DNA of 64,000 bases from Tolypocladium sp. Sup5 PDA-1 (lineage: Eukaryota; Ascomycota; Sordariomycetes; Hypocreales; Ophiocordycipitaceae). Under the pieces are notes generated by a model. That model was given only the letters and a program-made list of their open reading frames with translations, was not told the DNA's origin and did not search any database. Positions 44,958 through 59,200 of the stretch are shown piece by piece (position 1 is the first letter of the stretch; every line of letters starts with the position of its first letter). Location: the NCBI GenBank assembly GCA_000750105.3, contig JPHH03000055.1, forward strand, positions 124,001 through 188,000, written 5' to 3'. A program made the position numbers and the translations under genes.

Positions 44958-46749
44958 CGTGGCAAGGTCGTCTATCACAAGACGGCCATGCGGATGGATG
45001 TGCAATTCCTCGAGCCAGGTCGATCAAGGGCAGGTTGCGTCTCAATGGCGATGATCGAGACGAGTTCCAAGCGATCCCTGGGGAGTCCTGCGAGGGAGAG
45101 AAATGAAGTTGATCCAAGAGGAAAAGGACTGAATCGAAGGTAAGAGTAGCGACCGGCGTCCTGTGAGACGAAGAGGCGGGCGAGAAAGTTACGAATCGAG
45201 GGACTCGGCGGCGTTCATAGGAGATGATACGAAGTACACATCTGACAGAACAGGGTCAACTGAGTTCTTCCAAGTACATCAGGAGAGCATGTTGACGAGG
45301 GACACGGGAGGCGGGATGAGCACCTACAAGTTTCGATCCGGCTATAAGTGGAAGGAATGTTGACAGTCAAGCAAGCCCTCGCGACAAGCTGGTGTTTGGC
45401 CAAGGAGCAAGTCGAGAGCTTTGTGACCAGGCACAGGCGCCCTGCAGAGGCGGAAGAGGTGCGGACAGGCCTCGGGGGCCCGGGGGGGGGGGACATCAAG
45501 ATGCTATATACCACTACTCGTACGGATACCGTCCACCACCACCACCACCACCACCATGCATGAGTAGTACTACTCGTACATGCAATCCACGGTTGGGATA
45601 ATGTCAAAGCCGGCCACCGTCCGTCCGTCCCCCACGCACCTGAGCGAGCAAGGTGAGGTGAGAGGCAGGAGGGGAGGGGGGGAGTGCACGTTAGCTGCGT
45701 CGAGGCGTGTGGGCTGGACCAGGATTGCAAGACAGGGGCGTGCATCATCCACCATCACCAGACCGCAGCCCACACACCATGACACGCACGGCATCTGGGA
45801 TGATCAACGGCGGGAATCTACCTAAGCAGTACGAGTAGCGAGCATGGCCGCTGTGGGGATGTGCGGCGCGGTGTTTGGCCATGCATCGCAGGACGAGGAC
45901 GAAGTATGCCTTGGGCCATCGGTGCGAGCCACTGGCTCTCCTCGCCTCTCCGCAACGGCGGGCGTCGAGACGGCCCAGCACGGCAAGGTACCGTGGAGCA
46001 GGGCGGGTGGTTGGTCTATTGCGGCAGGACGCGAGCTTCTATTGTCCTTGCACCCATACGAGACGAGCAACACGATGCGGGTGTAAGTTGGCGGTGGTGA
46101 AGCAACACCACAGGTGGGTGGGTGGTGACGGCGGGGATCAGGCCCGCGAGCGGCCAAGGCTCGCGGAAACGTGGCGTGCCCTGCAGTTGCCAAGGAGCGG
46201 GCTTCTGTCATTAGGTACTCAGGGACGGACATTCCGGGGGCGCCTGGGCCCGACGATGTGTTGTCTGTCGCCCGAGGCGGCGCGGCTTACAGGCTTACAG
46301 CTAACAATGGGACTGACAATCAACCCATCTACGGGGCTAGATGAGTGTGCATTGCATCGCGACAGGCATTGCGAGCCTTGGAGGGCCAGAGCTTCTCGGA
46401 ACAGCAGGCGAGTGTAAGAGAGATGCACCGTCGAGGCAGACGAGTGGCCATGCGGATGCCAGGTCACACACACACACATCCCAGCCCACCCACACGTCCT
46501 CGCAAGACTTGCTCAGCGCTCGTTAAGAGCATGAGACGTACGGATTAGTCGCACGTTTTTTTAGCCGACGCCGCCAGGAACCAGGAACGAAACGGGCCAA
46601 GCCAAGACCACACAAGCGCGAGAAGCAGTGGCGGCGAGCGGGGACTGCCTGGTCTTCCAGCTGTTCCTCTGGCTCGCTGCTTCTGGTTATTCGTAGCCTT
46701 GCTTCTCCACGCCTGCTTCTCCACGGCATCTGCCCAAGCAATGAAGCAT

Positions 46750-46785
46750 ACATACTCGTAGTTCGTACGAAGTACGTACTGAAGA
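46750..46785. repeat. Cluster of the TAC/GTA palindromic motif
   Basis: ACATACTCGTAG is followed by TTCGTACGAAGTACGTACTG. TTCGTACGAA is itself a perfect 10-bp palindrome. Confidence 0.75.
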
Positions 46786-49700
46786 CTTGTGCGGAGTAAG
46801 ATACCTATTCAGACGCCCCTCAGCTGCCATGGATTTGTTGTCTCGAGGCTATTCGAGAGAGTTGGCTGTCGAGGGTGCGCCCGTGTCAGGGTCCATGGGC
46901 CAGGCGGAGTGACGTGCTTCCTACACCGCGTTACACACAGACACATCCACGACGAGTGTGGTGTGTTTGTTTGTACGGACTTGGCGGTGCTAGAACACAA
47001 ATGGCCGCATCCGTCTCCTCGCGGCTTCGGTCTCTGCTGGCCTTTGCGTTGTTGCTGGTGCGAATGTATGTATTCCATCACCGACTGGCCCTTTCGTCGG
47101 CCCCAGCATGCCCCCGCGTAGGAGCGCATGCATGCATCTGGTCTCCTGCCGCCATCAAAAGCAATAAACCCCTCCATCCGGCACTCGCCTTTGCTGCAAG
47201 AGAGCCGCAGCGGAAGAGAAGAAGAATTGCGTCCACCGGAGTGGGCGCGTCGAAGAAACAAAACAAAAAAAGGGTGGCGGCGGATTTGAGAGGTCTTAGA
47301 CACGCAGCTCTGTTGGCCCTCCCATTCTGTCTGTGGTGAGCAGCCCGAAAGAAACAGGACATCGCAACAATGGAAGGATAGGGCATCGGAGACAAAGAAA
47401 GCAGGCCGTCGCCGTTTCCCGATTGAGATGGAGGAGGGGGACATTGGAGGCTGAATGGGGGAAAGGTGCGTCCTGCAAGGGGATCGGAGTCGCTGCTGAG
47501 TGGTTGCACGACAGAGACGCATCGAGGGCGGCTGAATAGCGTTGGTACTCCGTACGTAGTCCGTACTTCGAAGAGCAGTCGCAGCCAGAAAGATAGCTCC
47601 AGTGCTCTATTGGCTTCTGCGAGGTCTGGGCTTCGTTCGATCAACGGCTGCGAGGGTCGCAGAGCGACCTGCTTGCTATCTTTACGCGGCCTTTCAGCTG
47701 CCAATCTCTCGACATCTCGAGGCCTGGAACGACCGTGGGCGCCCAGTCTCACAGTGCCGCTGCCTACCTCGACCGGCGTAGAGGGTTCGCCCGTCGGGCT
47801 CCGTACATACTGGCATCGAACAGGTGGCGTGTGCGTTTGCTGTCCCATCTGCGGCGTCATATTGTACGAGTACTCCGTGGTGTCGGAGCCAACGCTTCCT
47901 GTCGGGTAATTCGGGCGCAACCCTCCTCGACTGCAAGCACTATATTGGTCGCTTGCAACGGCGGCAAGGTGCGGGACCTGCGGCGCTGGCGTCCATGTTC
48001 TGTCTCGAGCAGAGGGGTTGGTGAGGAGTGAGGAGAAGAGACAAGCCAGAGATGCACTGACATGACATGGAGGAGATCGGTGGAGTACAAGGTACATCAC
48101 TGTATGTATTCGTAGGCGCGTTCACAGGAGCAGTTCCGGTACGGGCTACTCCTGCCCCTGCCCCTGCCCCCCGTCACGCCGCCTCGCGCCTGCCTCCACT
48201 GTGAGTTTGACAGGTCCATCAGCGTTGTCTCTGTTCCTGATCGACCGTCTCAGAGGGACGAGCCCGTCACATTCCTCGTCTTTTCAAACAAGATACGAAG
48301 CAAGGTAACTTACGAAGCCGTATCAAACTCGGTCGAATCCAGGTGAGCGGTCAACGAATCGTTGAGAGACACTGTTCCTGTTCCTGGGTCTACGAGCGGC
48401 ACGTCACCCACCACAATACAGTCACTCTGAGCTCACCACCTCCTCACCTCCTCACCTCCTCACTCGCCAAACGCACACCATCGTCGGCGATGGCGTCGCT
48501 ACTGGCAGTGCTTGGCGCCTCTGTCCAGTCCTGTAGCTGCCCACCAGCCTTTCCCTTCAAGGGCCGGGTCTCCGCTGCGTGAGGGGGATCACCACTGCAC
48601 CGCACACCCCTGGACACCATCACCAGCCGCCAGCATCTTGCATCTTTGGGCTTGCAGCAATGCAGAGGGCGCAGCGCTGCCATGAGATGGATGGGATGGG
48701 CCCCAAGCCGTGCGCTGCAACCGCATGAGGCGCCGCCTGCGCTCGGACACGGTCGCCAGCCACCATCACCTTCTCACCGTTCCTTCATCTGGGCTGTTGC
48801 AGCGGATTCTGGCACTTCAACTGGACTTTTCGATGTCATGGAGGGCTCCCTCACGGGAAGAGGCTGCGCAAGGCCCTCGCTTCTTTCCTTTTGTCTCATC
48901 GACAGCCGCTCTTAGCCCATACGACGCCGTGGCCTGAGCTCATCAAAGATGCCCGTCCGAGAGTCGGCAGATGCTCCGATCTCCTTAACCGCCCGCTCTC
49001 ATGGTGAACCAGCTTCGACTCTTCGAGTACATAGGTTTCTCCGTGTGGGACCTACGGACCGCGGCCAAGGAAACAAGCGACGACGGGTCAGGCCGTCGAG
49101 CTCCGCACGCTCCGTCGACCAGGGACCCCAGGGTGGACGACCGGCCCCCACAAGCTTGACACCATCGCCCGCAATCAAGACGCTGCCCTCATGACCACAT
49201 GGCCCAGCCTTTTGTGTGCCTGGTGCGGCGGTGCGGCGGTGGTGCGGTGGTGGTGATGGTGGCGGTGGTGGTGGTGCGAAGAAACTGGGGCCTCTGCTGT
49301 CTTGTTTGCTTGTCTTCGTGCCCAAGATGGTGTGGAGAGCGACGAGCTCCAGACTGCAAGGTGTGCACAACGCCATTCGTGCGCACGTTTTCACCGCCTT
49401 TCGCCTCCAGTTCACGATGGATGCTTGACATCGTGGAGTCTGTGGCGCCGGCCCATGCTACTGCAAGGAACCAGGAACAGGCCTTCTTGTCAACGGGTGC
49501 GAGCGCGTTTGTGTCCTGATTCCCGCATCTCTTTGGCCTGATAACGGGGCTGCAGCGACAGAGCCTCATTTGATGCCATCCACGTCTCGTGCGAGTTTGG
49601 CTTGCTGGACCGCCGAGGCACATCAATTACGCACAACCGCAAAGGCCGTCGGTATTTGGCAACGCTAGAGATGTTCCCACCTACAACGATCCGATTACAC

Positions 49701-51637
49701 CCCTCGGCCAAACTCTGTGCCATTGACCAGTGGAATGAACTGGTGGCAGCCAATCACGTCCCCCATGATCCCCAGCACCATGAGCTGAATAGCTGGCGAG
49801 CTGCCTCAATGGTGCGCGAAAGCTTGGCACCATTGCCGTCTGCGACCACGTCTTGAAGCTCTTCTACATGCGGATAGCAGGAGTCCAGATACGAGCCCTC
49901 ATCACTGTGAGAGCTCTGCGAGTGTCAATCTGGCTTCGCGAAGCCCATTCGGCCGTCTGGCATGCCCCGGTCGATGGCTTGCTCAGCCTTTCATGTCCGT
50001 CCGTGGGCGATATGTATGTTGATTCGCGGCGATCGTCGGCGCTCCCCGCAAACTGCGATCGCAATTGCGACGCTACGTTGAGCAAGAGATCAGCTGGTCA
50101 GGCTCTTAACTTTGCCCTGGCGCTAATTACCACGAGTAGTTCGTCCTACCGACGACGACGGTGGTGAATCGGATAGCGGGGAAGTATGGGACGGGTTTAA
50201 TTGCCCCCAGCTTCAGAAAAAGCATCTTGCAATCCGGACCCGAGATCTATCTTGATGTGGGCGTGCGTCTTGACCAGCTGAGACAAGACGAAGCTTCTCA
50301 AGGGCAGCGTGCGCCGTGGACGTGTGTTGCGAGCGGCCTCTTATCACAAACCTAAACATGCGCGGGGACTCCTGATTTAGTGATTCCAGGTGACGATGTC
50401 TGACCTCTGAGACAGACACACCGCGTGGGAGCGACGGAGACAAGGCGGGAAACCGTGAGTGCCGGGCGTCGGGACTGGCGCGTGGACAAGACATCCGTAA
50501 CACGGACAAGGTCGGTGTGCCCGTCACCTTTTCGCTGTCTTGGACGAAACGACGACGACGACACGGCAAGCCTATGCCGCAGGCGGGAGAGTCATCGTGA
50601 GGTACGTGACGCACACCTCGGACGCTTCGGTCGTCACCGCAGCGGGCCGCTGGAGGTCATCAGGCACAATCGATAAAGCAAACCAGACCCATGCTACCGC
50701 CGGCTATCGATTCTGGCTGCGGATTGGGCACGCCTGCGGGAGATGCGGCTCAGCCTGATTGACGAAACGTGATTGAGACGATGGCGGCATGGAATATACC
50801 AAGGCTCCTTGGTACGGGGGATGCCGTGGGGTTGCAGACGGAGAGGAGCACTGCGACGAGATGGAATTGTAGCTCGACAATTACTGGGTGTTTGTTTGTC
50901 TTGGAGGCCGTTGACGACAGAGGAGAGCAGGTTTGGTGGAGCTCCCCTGCGTCCTCGACGACTCGCAGATCTCCCCCTCCCACTGAGGCACGGTTCTTTG
51001 GCGGCGCCGTCGATCCAGGGGTGGACGCGGGTAAGTGGCTGCGCTATGGCATGCAAGGCTATCCAGACCTGCCAACCAACTGCTAAAACGCTTTCCTTCT
51101 CGTGACCAGTCTGATTTACAATCACTTTACCGGCTCAAGCCGCTCGACGTTCCAAGACTTTCCGACCGAATCGCGCCGACGGGCCAACTCGGTCTTGCGC
51201 ATGGACGGACAGTCAGGGACTGTTATCTGCTCTTCAGGTACGTGCAGTGAATGGCGAATGGCGAATGGCGAACGCGGCCACGGCGAGCGCTCATCAAGAT
51301 GGAGAACGCGACGAGAAAGGGTGGTCTGCCAAGCCTGCACGTTGGACATGGGTGCGCTCATCAGGCAGGGTTGTGAGAAGTGAGAAGCGACGAGAAGCCT
51401 TGTCCAGAAGCCCAGCAGACGAACGAGTGTTGCACGACCAATTGTCGGTCAAGGCATTCGTACTTTGTACGCTTCGTCGCCGTCACTGGGAGGCTGGTCT
51501 GTCCACTGGCCTCGCACCGCAGGCCGGCCATGTCGTCCAGTCCCTGCACGCCCGTTGGGCTGCAGCTGGTCCACGCCGACTTGCATACATGGCGGCGTAA
51601 GGGGGCCAGTCCACGGCCAGTGCGGGTAGAGGCCATC

Positions 51638-51710
51638 TACGGAGTGCATATTCGTACGAGTGCGGATACTTATTCGTACTTGGTGCTGGATGCGCAAATA
51701 CTACTCGTAC
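51638..51710. repeat. Cluster of the TAC/GTA palindromic motif
   Basis: CTACGGAGTGC, ATTCGTACGAGTGCGGATAC, TATTCGTACTTGG and ATACTACTCGTACG occur within about 70 bp of non-coding DNA. Confidence 0.7.
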
Positions 51711-54700
51711 GCGACGGCTGCGGCGGCCGACAAAGCAAATAACTAGGCATCATCCCGACTTCCCGAGTGTTCCATGGGGCCACGATGCTAGATCACGGGG
51801 CCGCCGCCGTCCAGAAGGCCACTTCAGATTGCTCCGCATGGGGGCTTTGAGCCCGCGTGGGCCGATGCCGACGTCGATGCAGCGAGGAGGGTCTGGTCTG
51901 AGCTTCCATGGCTCCACGAGCGAGTCCATCGTGAAAGTGGTTAGGACGAGGACCACGATTGCGTTGGCGGTTGTCCCTCACGATGCATCTAGGTCCTGTC
52001 TACCGTCTACGGATACGGAGTAACGTCCTAGTCTGTGAGATGACTCGGCTCGAGCAAAAGTGCAGCCCTATTGAGATGCTGCCCGGGAGGAAGAGCCGGC
52101 TGCATCGTCAAGTGCGAATTAGCAAAGTGCTGAAATCTGTTGCCATCGAATACCACACAGCACGTGGGCTATCATCTTGGCCTACTGCAAGTAATATCCG
52201 GAGCGATTCCCACTCCAATACGACGCAACGCAACTCGCTCAGCTCCATGCCCAGTCGCGGCCTTTACGAGCATCTCCGTCTTCTCGGGTATGCTGCCGGC
52301 TCATGACGCACTCAAGGGATGGCATTCGAAATGCGCCGCGACGATTGCTTCAACATGACCACTCCCAAGGGTGGTTCACGTCATGGCAGCGAGGGGTCAT
52401 GTCATGAGGCCCGGATGTTATATTAACATGTCCTTATATCTTGGCTCCTGGTTTTGTATCCCCGGGCATGGTCCGTACATGATCTTGGCCCCCTTGTCTG
52501 CTCTGCCCTAGGCGCAAGACGGTCATTCGGCCGACGACGTGGCAGCGTGTTTGGCGGTGTTCAATGTGCCGAAAGCCGGTTTTCTAAATGCCGTACCAAG
52601 GTCGCACGTCCACGACATGACGGATCGCAATGGCATTGTTCCCAAGTTGCCAAGGTTGTAGTTCTCGGGGCAATACGCGTAACGAGCAATGCCCGCCGGT
52701 GTGGTCATGCAGTCTGCGCCAAGACAACTGACAACTTGCACTTTATCCAACGGTGCCGCATGTGCATGCCACGTCCATTTCACGAGGAAGCCTCGACCCT
52801 GACACTCGGTAAGTTAACCAGCACTCCCGGCGCACTGGTTGGACGAGCCGCAAAGTCGCCGGGCGAATAGAACATCGCAGACGACGTCAAGCGATCTTAC
52901 AGTACCTATGGGGGTAGTGCTTCGCCTAACCCGCCCCGGTGGTAAGTTACTCCTCGCGGCCCAACCACGAAAACCACAAAATCTCTAGGTGAGGCTGTAG
53001 CCAAGGTAAGGTAGGTCAGATCGCGCTGGCAGCGGGCGCAGAAGTGCGGCCGGTGAAGGGCTTGCAAGTAAGCGGATAAATACGTGGTGATGACGGGGGC
53101 TGCGTGGTGGTGTGAGACCGAGGGCCGCGAGAGGCCGTGGAGGGCTCGGCGGTTTGCTGCTAGGCGGTGGTTGAGGATTGTCTCGGGGAGATGGAGGAGT
53201 GTTCATCTCATACGCGCCAGGTCGTTGATGGGAAGTACAGCAACGCCGTGGGCACTGCCGTCGCGCACCCAGAGGCTGACACTTGACCAGAACTGCTTCC
53301 CAACTCCAAGAGTAGATGCACAAATAGCCCCGGTATTCAAGCGGTAAGAAACCAGTCGTGCCCAAGAGCTGCATATCCGGGTTCCCCTGACTGCCGTCGG
53401 CCGCCTATGTCTCCTCAGCCCTCCGACCCGGTCCGCTTGTCCCGGCACACAACTCTGGGTCTCCGCCTGCACCACTCCCCGGGCCGAGGCATGATGTAAA
53501 CAAGACGTCACAATACTCCGCCTGCTGTGTTTCCTTGCACAAGTTTGTCGTCTCGCTTGTGATATCGGAGTTTTGCGAAAAATGCCCGGGGTGAGACCTG
53601 TCGTGGACCGACTGTGGAACGTGTTGTTGGACATGGCATGTCGCAACGTCAGTTCTCTCCTGTGGACCTCGACAACCCTTTCATCACTTCTCGGGTGGCC
53701 TTTGACGGGGGAAACGAGGGCGTGACGGTGCCGGCTTGGCGGGAGTGAGCTCCCGGCTAGGCGTTCGAGATTGGTGAAGCTGAAAGGGGACCTGGCACTG
53801 GGTGGGAAGCGGGCAAAGCATTTGCGATCCCGAGAGTCGGTTTGAATAACACTCCCTGGATATATCCAAAAGTTGATATTGCCCTGTCTCCATGGAAAGG
53901 CTTTGGCCTTTGTGTCCCACGAGGTCGAACAAGAAATCCCCATGAGTACTGGAATGCATGTGAAGACTGAGCCAGAAAGTCCAACTCCATGTCACACCGA
54001 AACATCATGTTGAAGCTTAGGCCTGCGACGATCAAAGGTTTAGCTGCTGGACTAGTAGTATGTTCTATCAAGACTTCGCGGTCTTGCGGCAGACACTCCC
54101 TCTGACGGCGTGATTCAGGGGCACTGACCATACATGAGCCATGTTGGAAGCGGTCACGGAGCATGGCTACCTAGAACCAACCCGATATAATCCCTCACTA
54201 GCTTCAAGCTGTCGCTATCTCAGCTCTAGTTCCATCATGGTTCCATAAAGCTACCTAGGTCATCGCATGAGCCGTCTAGGTGGACTGAGTGCACAGGGTT
54301 GCTCTTCAACGAACACTCTCCGTTAATTAGTATCTTTAATGGGCAATCATATGTGCCGGCGGTAGAAGCAAGTGAAATCCAGAGCTGTATCTTTATCCGA
54401 GAAGTCTCCTGCGCTTACCTTTCGCTGCAGCCAATGTGTCTGGTAGACAGTTGTCACAGGACAGGGTAGATGGACCGCACTCCTTTTCAGCCCGAAGCCC
54501 CGAGCGAGTACTGCAATCATCTGCAGGTAGGTACTCAATCGAACCAGTCACCAGGAAATCTAGGACGTACATCTTCCATCTTCAAGTCATCCATGGAGAC
54601 AACCTCTGTTCCCTTGGCTAGCTCTGGCGTTGACTAACACAGTCGGTTTGTAGGAGACAAAGCAAAGGACAAGACCAACTAGCCCGAAAAGGTGATCAAG

Positions 54701-55483
54701 TACATATAGCTTTTATCCTATCCAAATCTACCTTCTAGGCTCTGGGTCCAACCAATACTTCAACTCAGACATCTTCCCATCCGCGTCATCTTGATACTCA
54801 GTCACCGTTCCCGTAGCCACACCTAGCCAACACCAGGTGTCCAGTTCGGCCTGGTTCACCAGATTATTCCCGAGTCGACATGGAAGCAGCTCCCCATCTC
54901 ACAACTCTTCGCCCTACAGTAGAAACACATACCAGTTAGGGTGCCGAGGCACCGAACTTTGACTCCTTGGCTGGCCGGTTGGCATCAGCAAGGCGGACAT
55001 CACAAAGACTCTCTGTCACACCATACAGTTGCAAGAGGGCCAACAGTCGACGACTACCAGTCGCTCTATTGTCTCAAAAAGTATCTTTTCCTACTACTCC
55101 TTTCGCCTCTTGCTATGATGAAATGGGGAATTAACGCAGCATACCAACGTCCTCCGAGGAGGTCGATGCAGCCTCCACTGGCCCCTCTACCCTTCTCGCC
55201 ATTAGCTGGGGCCGCGCAAACAATGCCAGAACTCTAGCACCGTACAGACAACGTCACTCGCTCTCACGACTCGTCAAACAAAATCTCATAAGCCCCTCGT
55301 CATTTCGTCGTCCTATTGCTCATCAAGTGGGGGTAACAGTCGTGTGAGGGAGTGTGAGAGAAAAAAAAGTGTACTGGTAACAAAGTGGGTACAGAGAAAC
55401 GAAGACGAGGCCACCCGATTGCCGCGCCGACAGAGCTCGCGGCAGCGTGGGCTGCAGTTCGGATCGCGACGTGACGCGGTTCT

Positions 55484-56251
55484 CTAGAGAAGGTAGGCGA
55501 CGAAACCAATGGCCGCGGCAGCAGCTGCGCCGTTGCCTCCTGGCACCATGGTAGGGGCAGCGAGGCCTTTAGAGCTGGTCGTGGTGACGGAGTGGTCGCT
55601 GCCGGTCTTGGAGGCGGTGGGCTTGGCGGTGCCGCTCGCGGAGCTCGAGCTGCCGCCATCGCCGCCGGCGCTGATCGGGGCCTTAGGCGGGTCGTTCTGG
55701 CCACAGAGCTTCTGGATGTTGTCGGTGCAAGCCTTCTGGCCGTCAGCGCTGCCGACCTGCTGGGTGTTGCACTGGCTGAAGAGGGTTTGGCAGATGAAGG
55801 AGGGCATGGTCTGAGTGTAGAACTGCAGGCCCGGCATCGAGTTGTTGGAGGTGCAGGTGCATGCGAACGAGAGGTCCTCCTATCAGCGCAGAAGAAGAAG
55901 TGATCAGCACAAGCGCGACGATTGCGGCGTGGGGACTCATGGTGAAGCTTACCAGGGCGCAGCTGTTCTTGTTGGTGTTGCTGCCGCAAAGCAGACCGCA
56001 AGTGTTGGTCTGCGCCTGGCACCAAGTGGCTGTAAATGACAGGCATTTGTTAGCAAACTGAACGCTGTCGGGCAGGTCGGGGCGACAAGGCAAAGGGAAA
56101 GCGTCGTCAACAACACCACGCGATGGTACGTACCTCGCGTCTGGACGGGCACCGAGTTGGGGTCAATCTTCATGTCCAGCTCGCTGGTGTAGTTCTGCTG
56201 GGCCGACACCGCAGCGGCGGCGAAGACGACGAGAGCGGCGGAAACGCGCAT
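55484..56251 (-). CDS. GPI-anchored cell-surface protein, DUF7707-like
   Basis: Three exons (56134-56251, 55953-56029, 55484-55879, in transcription order) give 196 residues; donors are GTACGT and GTAAGC. A signal peptide covers residues 1-17 (MRVSAALVVFAAAAVSA). The mature part has ten Cys and the motifs YTSELDMKIDPNSVPVQTR, WCQAQTNTCGLLCG, ACTCTSNNSMPGLQFYTQ and TMPSFICQTLFSQC, typical of a family of small secreted Pezizomycotina proteins. A Ser/Thr/Gly-rich stalk (about 135-170) leads to a C-terminal hydrophobic segment (AAAAAAIGFVAYLL) after a GGN site, consistent with a GPI anchor. It should be displayed at the plasma membrane or wall; its function is not known. Confidence 0.88.
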
Positions 56252-59200
56252 TTTGGTTGAGGTCGGGGGGTATGTGAATTCACGAAGTTGGGTTGTCTAA
56301 GCTGTGTGGTGGCACCGAGGGCCAGACAGGTGGGAAGCTGATGGATGCGAGGCGCGTGACGAAGACGACGTGCTCTAGAGACGACGACGCGCAGAGAATG
56401 CGACTGAAATCTGAAAGGCAGTCGGAGAGGCGGAGCTTGGAAGTGGCCTAGCTTATGTTGTGTGATGGGATGATTGTGTTGTGGTGAGAAGAGGCGGAAG
56501 AAGAGAGAAGAGAGAGCCGTTGCCAGGTGAGGTGGGCGGGTGGGCGGAGGAAACCTGGTCGGGAAAGAGCAGGAACGGAAAGGGCAACCACGGTTCCGAT
56601 TGCGCTTCCAGGGCAGCGAATTGGATGGACGTTTCCAGCAAGGACTTGGCAGACGACAGCGGCAGGTGCGGTGCATGCATGGGGCAGTCGCAATCGGTTT
56701 GGCAACATTGGTTTGGGGGGGGGGGGGCCGGCCAGGCATGGGCACTTGCTTGGTCGACTTTTTCCCGGTGCCATCTCTCACCACCTCACGATAGCTACGG
56801 CATCACTGCGGCAGACCTTGGTGCTCCAACCCAAACCCGTCTAGCCCATGCAAGGCTGGGCCGTAACGAGTCTCGACACGGCGCTAGCGGAGGTGGTTTT
56901 CCAAAGACCCATGTCCTGGCCCATGGCCCATGTTCACCAGGGAAAAATCCCACATCGTTTCGCTGCGGCATCTTGCATTGACGATTGGGGGCAGGCCAGA
57001 CCCCGGAACTGGTGGCGGGATCTCTCTCCACCAGATCATTGTTCGCAAACGTCATCAGTACCGTCTAGCCAGCCTCGTCTCGCGCTCGGCCTGCGTTGGT
57101 CACTGAAGACGGGATGGGACGCAAACGCAGCAACATCGGATGGTCGGCGCAACGGCAGCAATCAATGATGACGGCCGCTCGCTCGGCGGTTGCTGGGGCA
57201 CCCATCCGCTGGAGGGTCGGCATGAATGGCATGCGCGGCATTTGCTCGGCTCAGGCGGCGCAACCAGCAGCAATTGGCTCGTAGGTGGTCCATTTGATTC
57301 ATGTCTGGAGCGCGATCATGCTTTCTGGTTACCACGACCGACTGAGACACAGACGCAGCCGGATGGGAAACTGGTCGACCCCTCCGCTTCCGATGGCCAG
57401 CTTGCCAGCCCCCTCCCCTGTTGATGAGGTGGCGCTGGCCGCTGGGAGCGAGGCTTCGAGACGGGATGCGCCAGTCCCATGCAACACTGGCCCCTTTCGT
57501 GATGGCTTCGTTTCACCTCCATTCAATTCGCAATATTGCCCTCTCCCGAGCAATCAGCGGGCCACCATCTATGCTAGAGCCTGGGCTGCCGCATCGTCGA
57601 ATCAAGTTGAACCGCCGAGCCGTTGTTTCGTTCGCTGTTCTACTCCGCAGGTGCTCCAACCTTCTCTACAGCCACATGCAAAAGGTACCGCCAGCCCAGG
57701 AACGAAAGAGCCGCATGTGGCGCCGTGTGACCCGTATCGCAAGCTGTTGGTTGCATTTGCCTGACAGGCCACAAGACACAATAGGCAGGCACCAACAGAA
57801 CCTTGCGACCCTCCCTTTCTTTTGTGTCACGTACCGTCTTCGTGGCGCGTCCCAAGAAAGGGAAGGAAAAAATTTCACTGCCGCTGCCGCTGCCGCTACT
57901 TCGTGCTACGAAGTACGTGCATCGTCTCCAGTGGCATCCACATGTCGCTCTCGCCATCCATTGCCCCTCTACGGATAATTCTCTCACCCCGTTGCCAGTC
58001 TTGGACGATACCGATGGATATCGATGGGCCGAATACCTATCGTTCGTCGCTAGCTCGCACTAGCTGTCTTCGTCGTGACTTGTTCGAGCTCGTCTCCGGC
58101 GGCACCGCCAATCAAAGAGGCCAATTGATAACCAGCTGCCCGTGCCGAGATGCCCTGGCACCCACCCGTCTCCGAGCTATCGCAAACCTACCTGCCAACC
58201 AACCCGCCAACAGCGAAGCAGTCGTCAGAAACAGCCAGACCAGAGTCTCCAGACGACAAGCGGACAGCCCCAGCGGAGTGCCATGTTCAGCGGGGTCCAT
58301 GGTCAGGCTCCATCGCTCTGTACGAGTAGTTAGTCTTCCTCCGCCGTCCAAACTTACACGGAGAGGACGCAACCTCGCAGCCAGAACGGCGAGTTGAGCA
58401 GGGCAAGCCCTCCTCGGCTCTGCGTGCCGTTCGCGCACCCACGGGGCATACGTAGTCGTATACGCAGCCTGGGACCACAGGCACCATCACATCAGCAGCT
58501 CTGTCGTGCGTTGGGGCTTTCGCTGTGTGCTGATGCAGTTTGACGGGACGGATTGTCGGCCCCAACCACCTTGATCCGTCAAGGACTCGAGAACCACTAC
58601 GGCCCAGCCACGACCCGCCACATGTTGGGGTCGGTCGCAATCGCTCGTTGTCGTCACCGAGTCGACACCCAGGCGGCAGAAGTGACGGCTCAACTCCCAA
58701 CCCCGTCTTCTGTTCTTCCCCGCACCTTCATGGCTGATACGAGGCCCATGGCGAAGCCACCACTCACGCTGGCTTCTGCGAGCGCCTTCGTATCCGAAGC
58801 GCACAGTACATACAGATGATCCCCGCAACTATGGACTACGGGGTATGTAGACTCATCAGGCTCCTAGCTGCATGTAGGACAACGGAAAAGCTGCTGCACG
58901 ATGCGGGTAGCCGAGCGGATCGGCTTCCGCGAAGCTCTCCTGTCAACCTCCCCACCTCCCATCACACAACATGACATGTGTCGGCGAGTCTAGCTCGTAC
59001 ACAAGGATTCGTTCCACTCTGTCCGTCGCCTCTTTACGGAGTACGGAGTGCATGTCGCTAACTAGCGTCAACTCGGCGCGCTCTACTCGTAGGCCTGTTC
59101 CCTCTATAAACACACCATCGTCGTACATACTTCGCTGTGATCTCGTTCGAAATATGTACACGGTGGTTTGTCTGGTCGTGCATAGTGAGACAGCAGGAAT

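Larger units (their letters stand above)
44958..55483. other. Ten-kilobase gene-poor region
   Basis: I can support no gene across this stretch. Open frames of up to 340 codons (47078-48100, minus) have no domain and pass through motif copies. Copies of the dispersed palindrome lie near 45514-45528, 45562-45580, 46750-46785, 47546-47570, 47864-47878, 51638-51710 and 52008-52025. A CCA trinucleotide run lies at 45533-45555, and CA-rich repeats near 46465. Short CTACCTAGGTC-like motifs occur near 54250. No RIP-type AT bias is visible. Confidence 0.5.

Noticed and set aside
47078..48100. A 340-codon open frame on the minus strand
   Set aside because: Low-complexity composition, no recognisable domain, and it spans several copies of the intergenic palindrome.
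53203..53943. A 246-codon open frame on the minus strand
   Set aside because: No family resemblance, Arg/Ser-rich as expected of random GC-rich sequence; no splice or start context that would support it.
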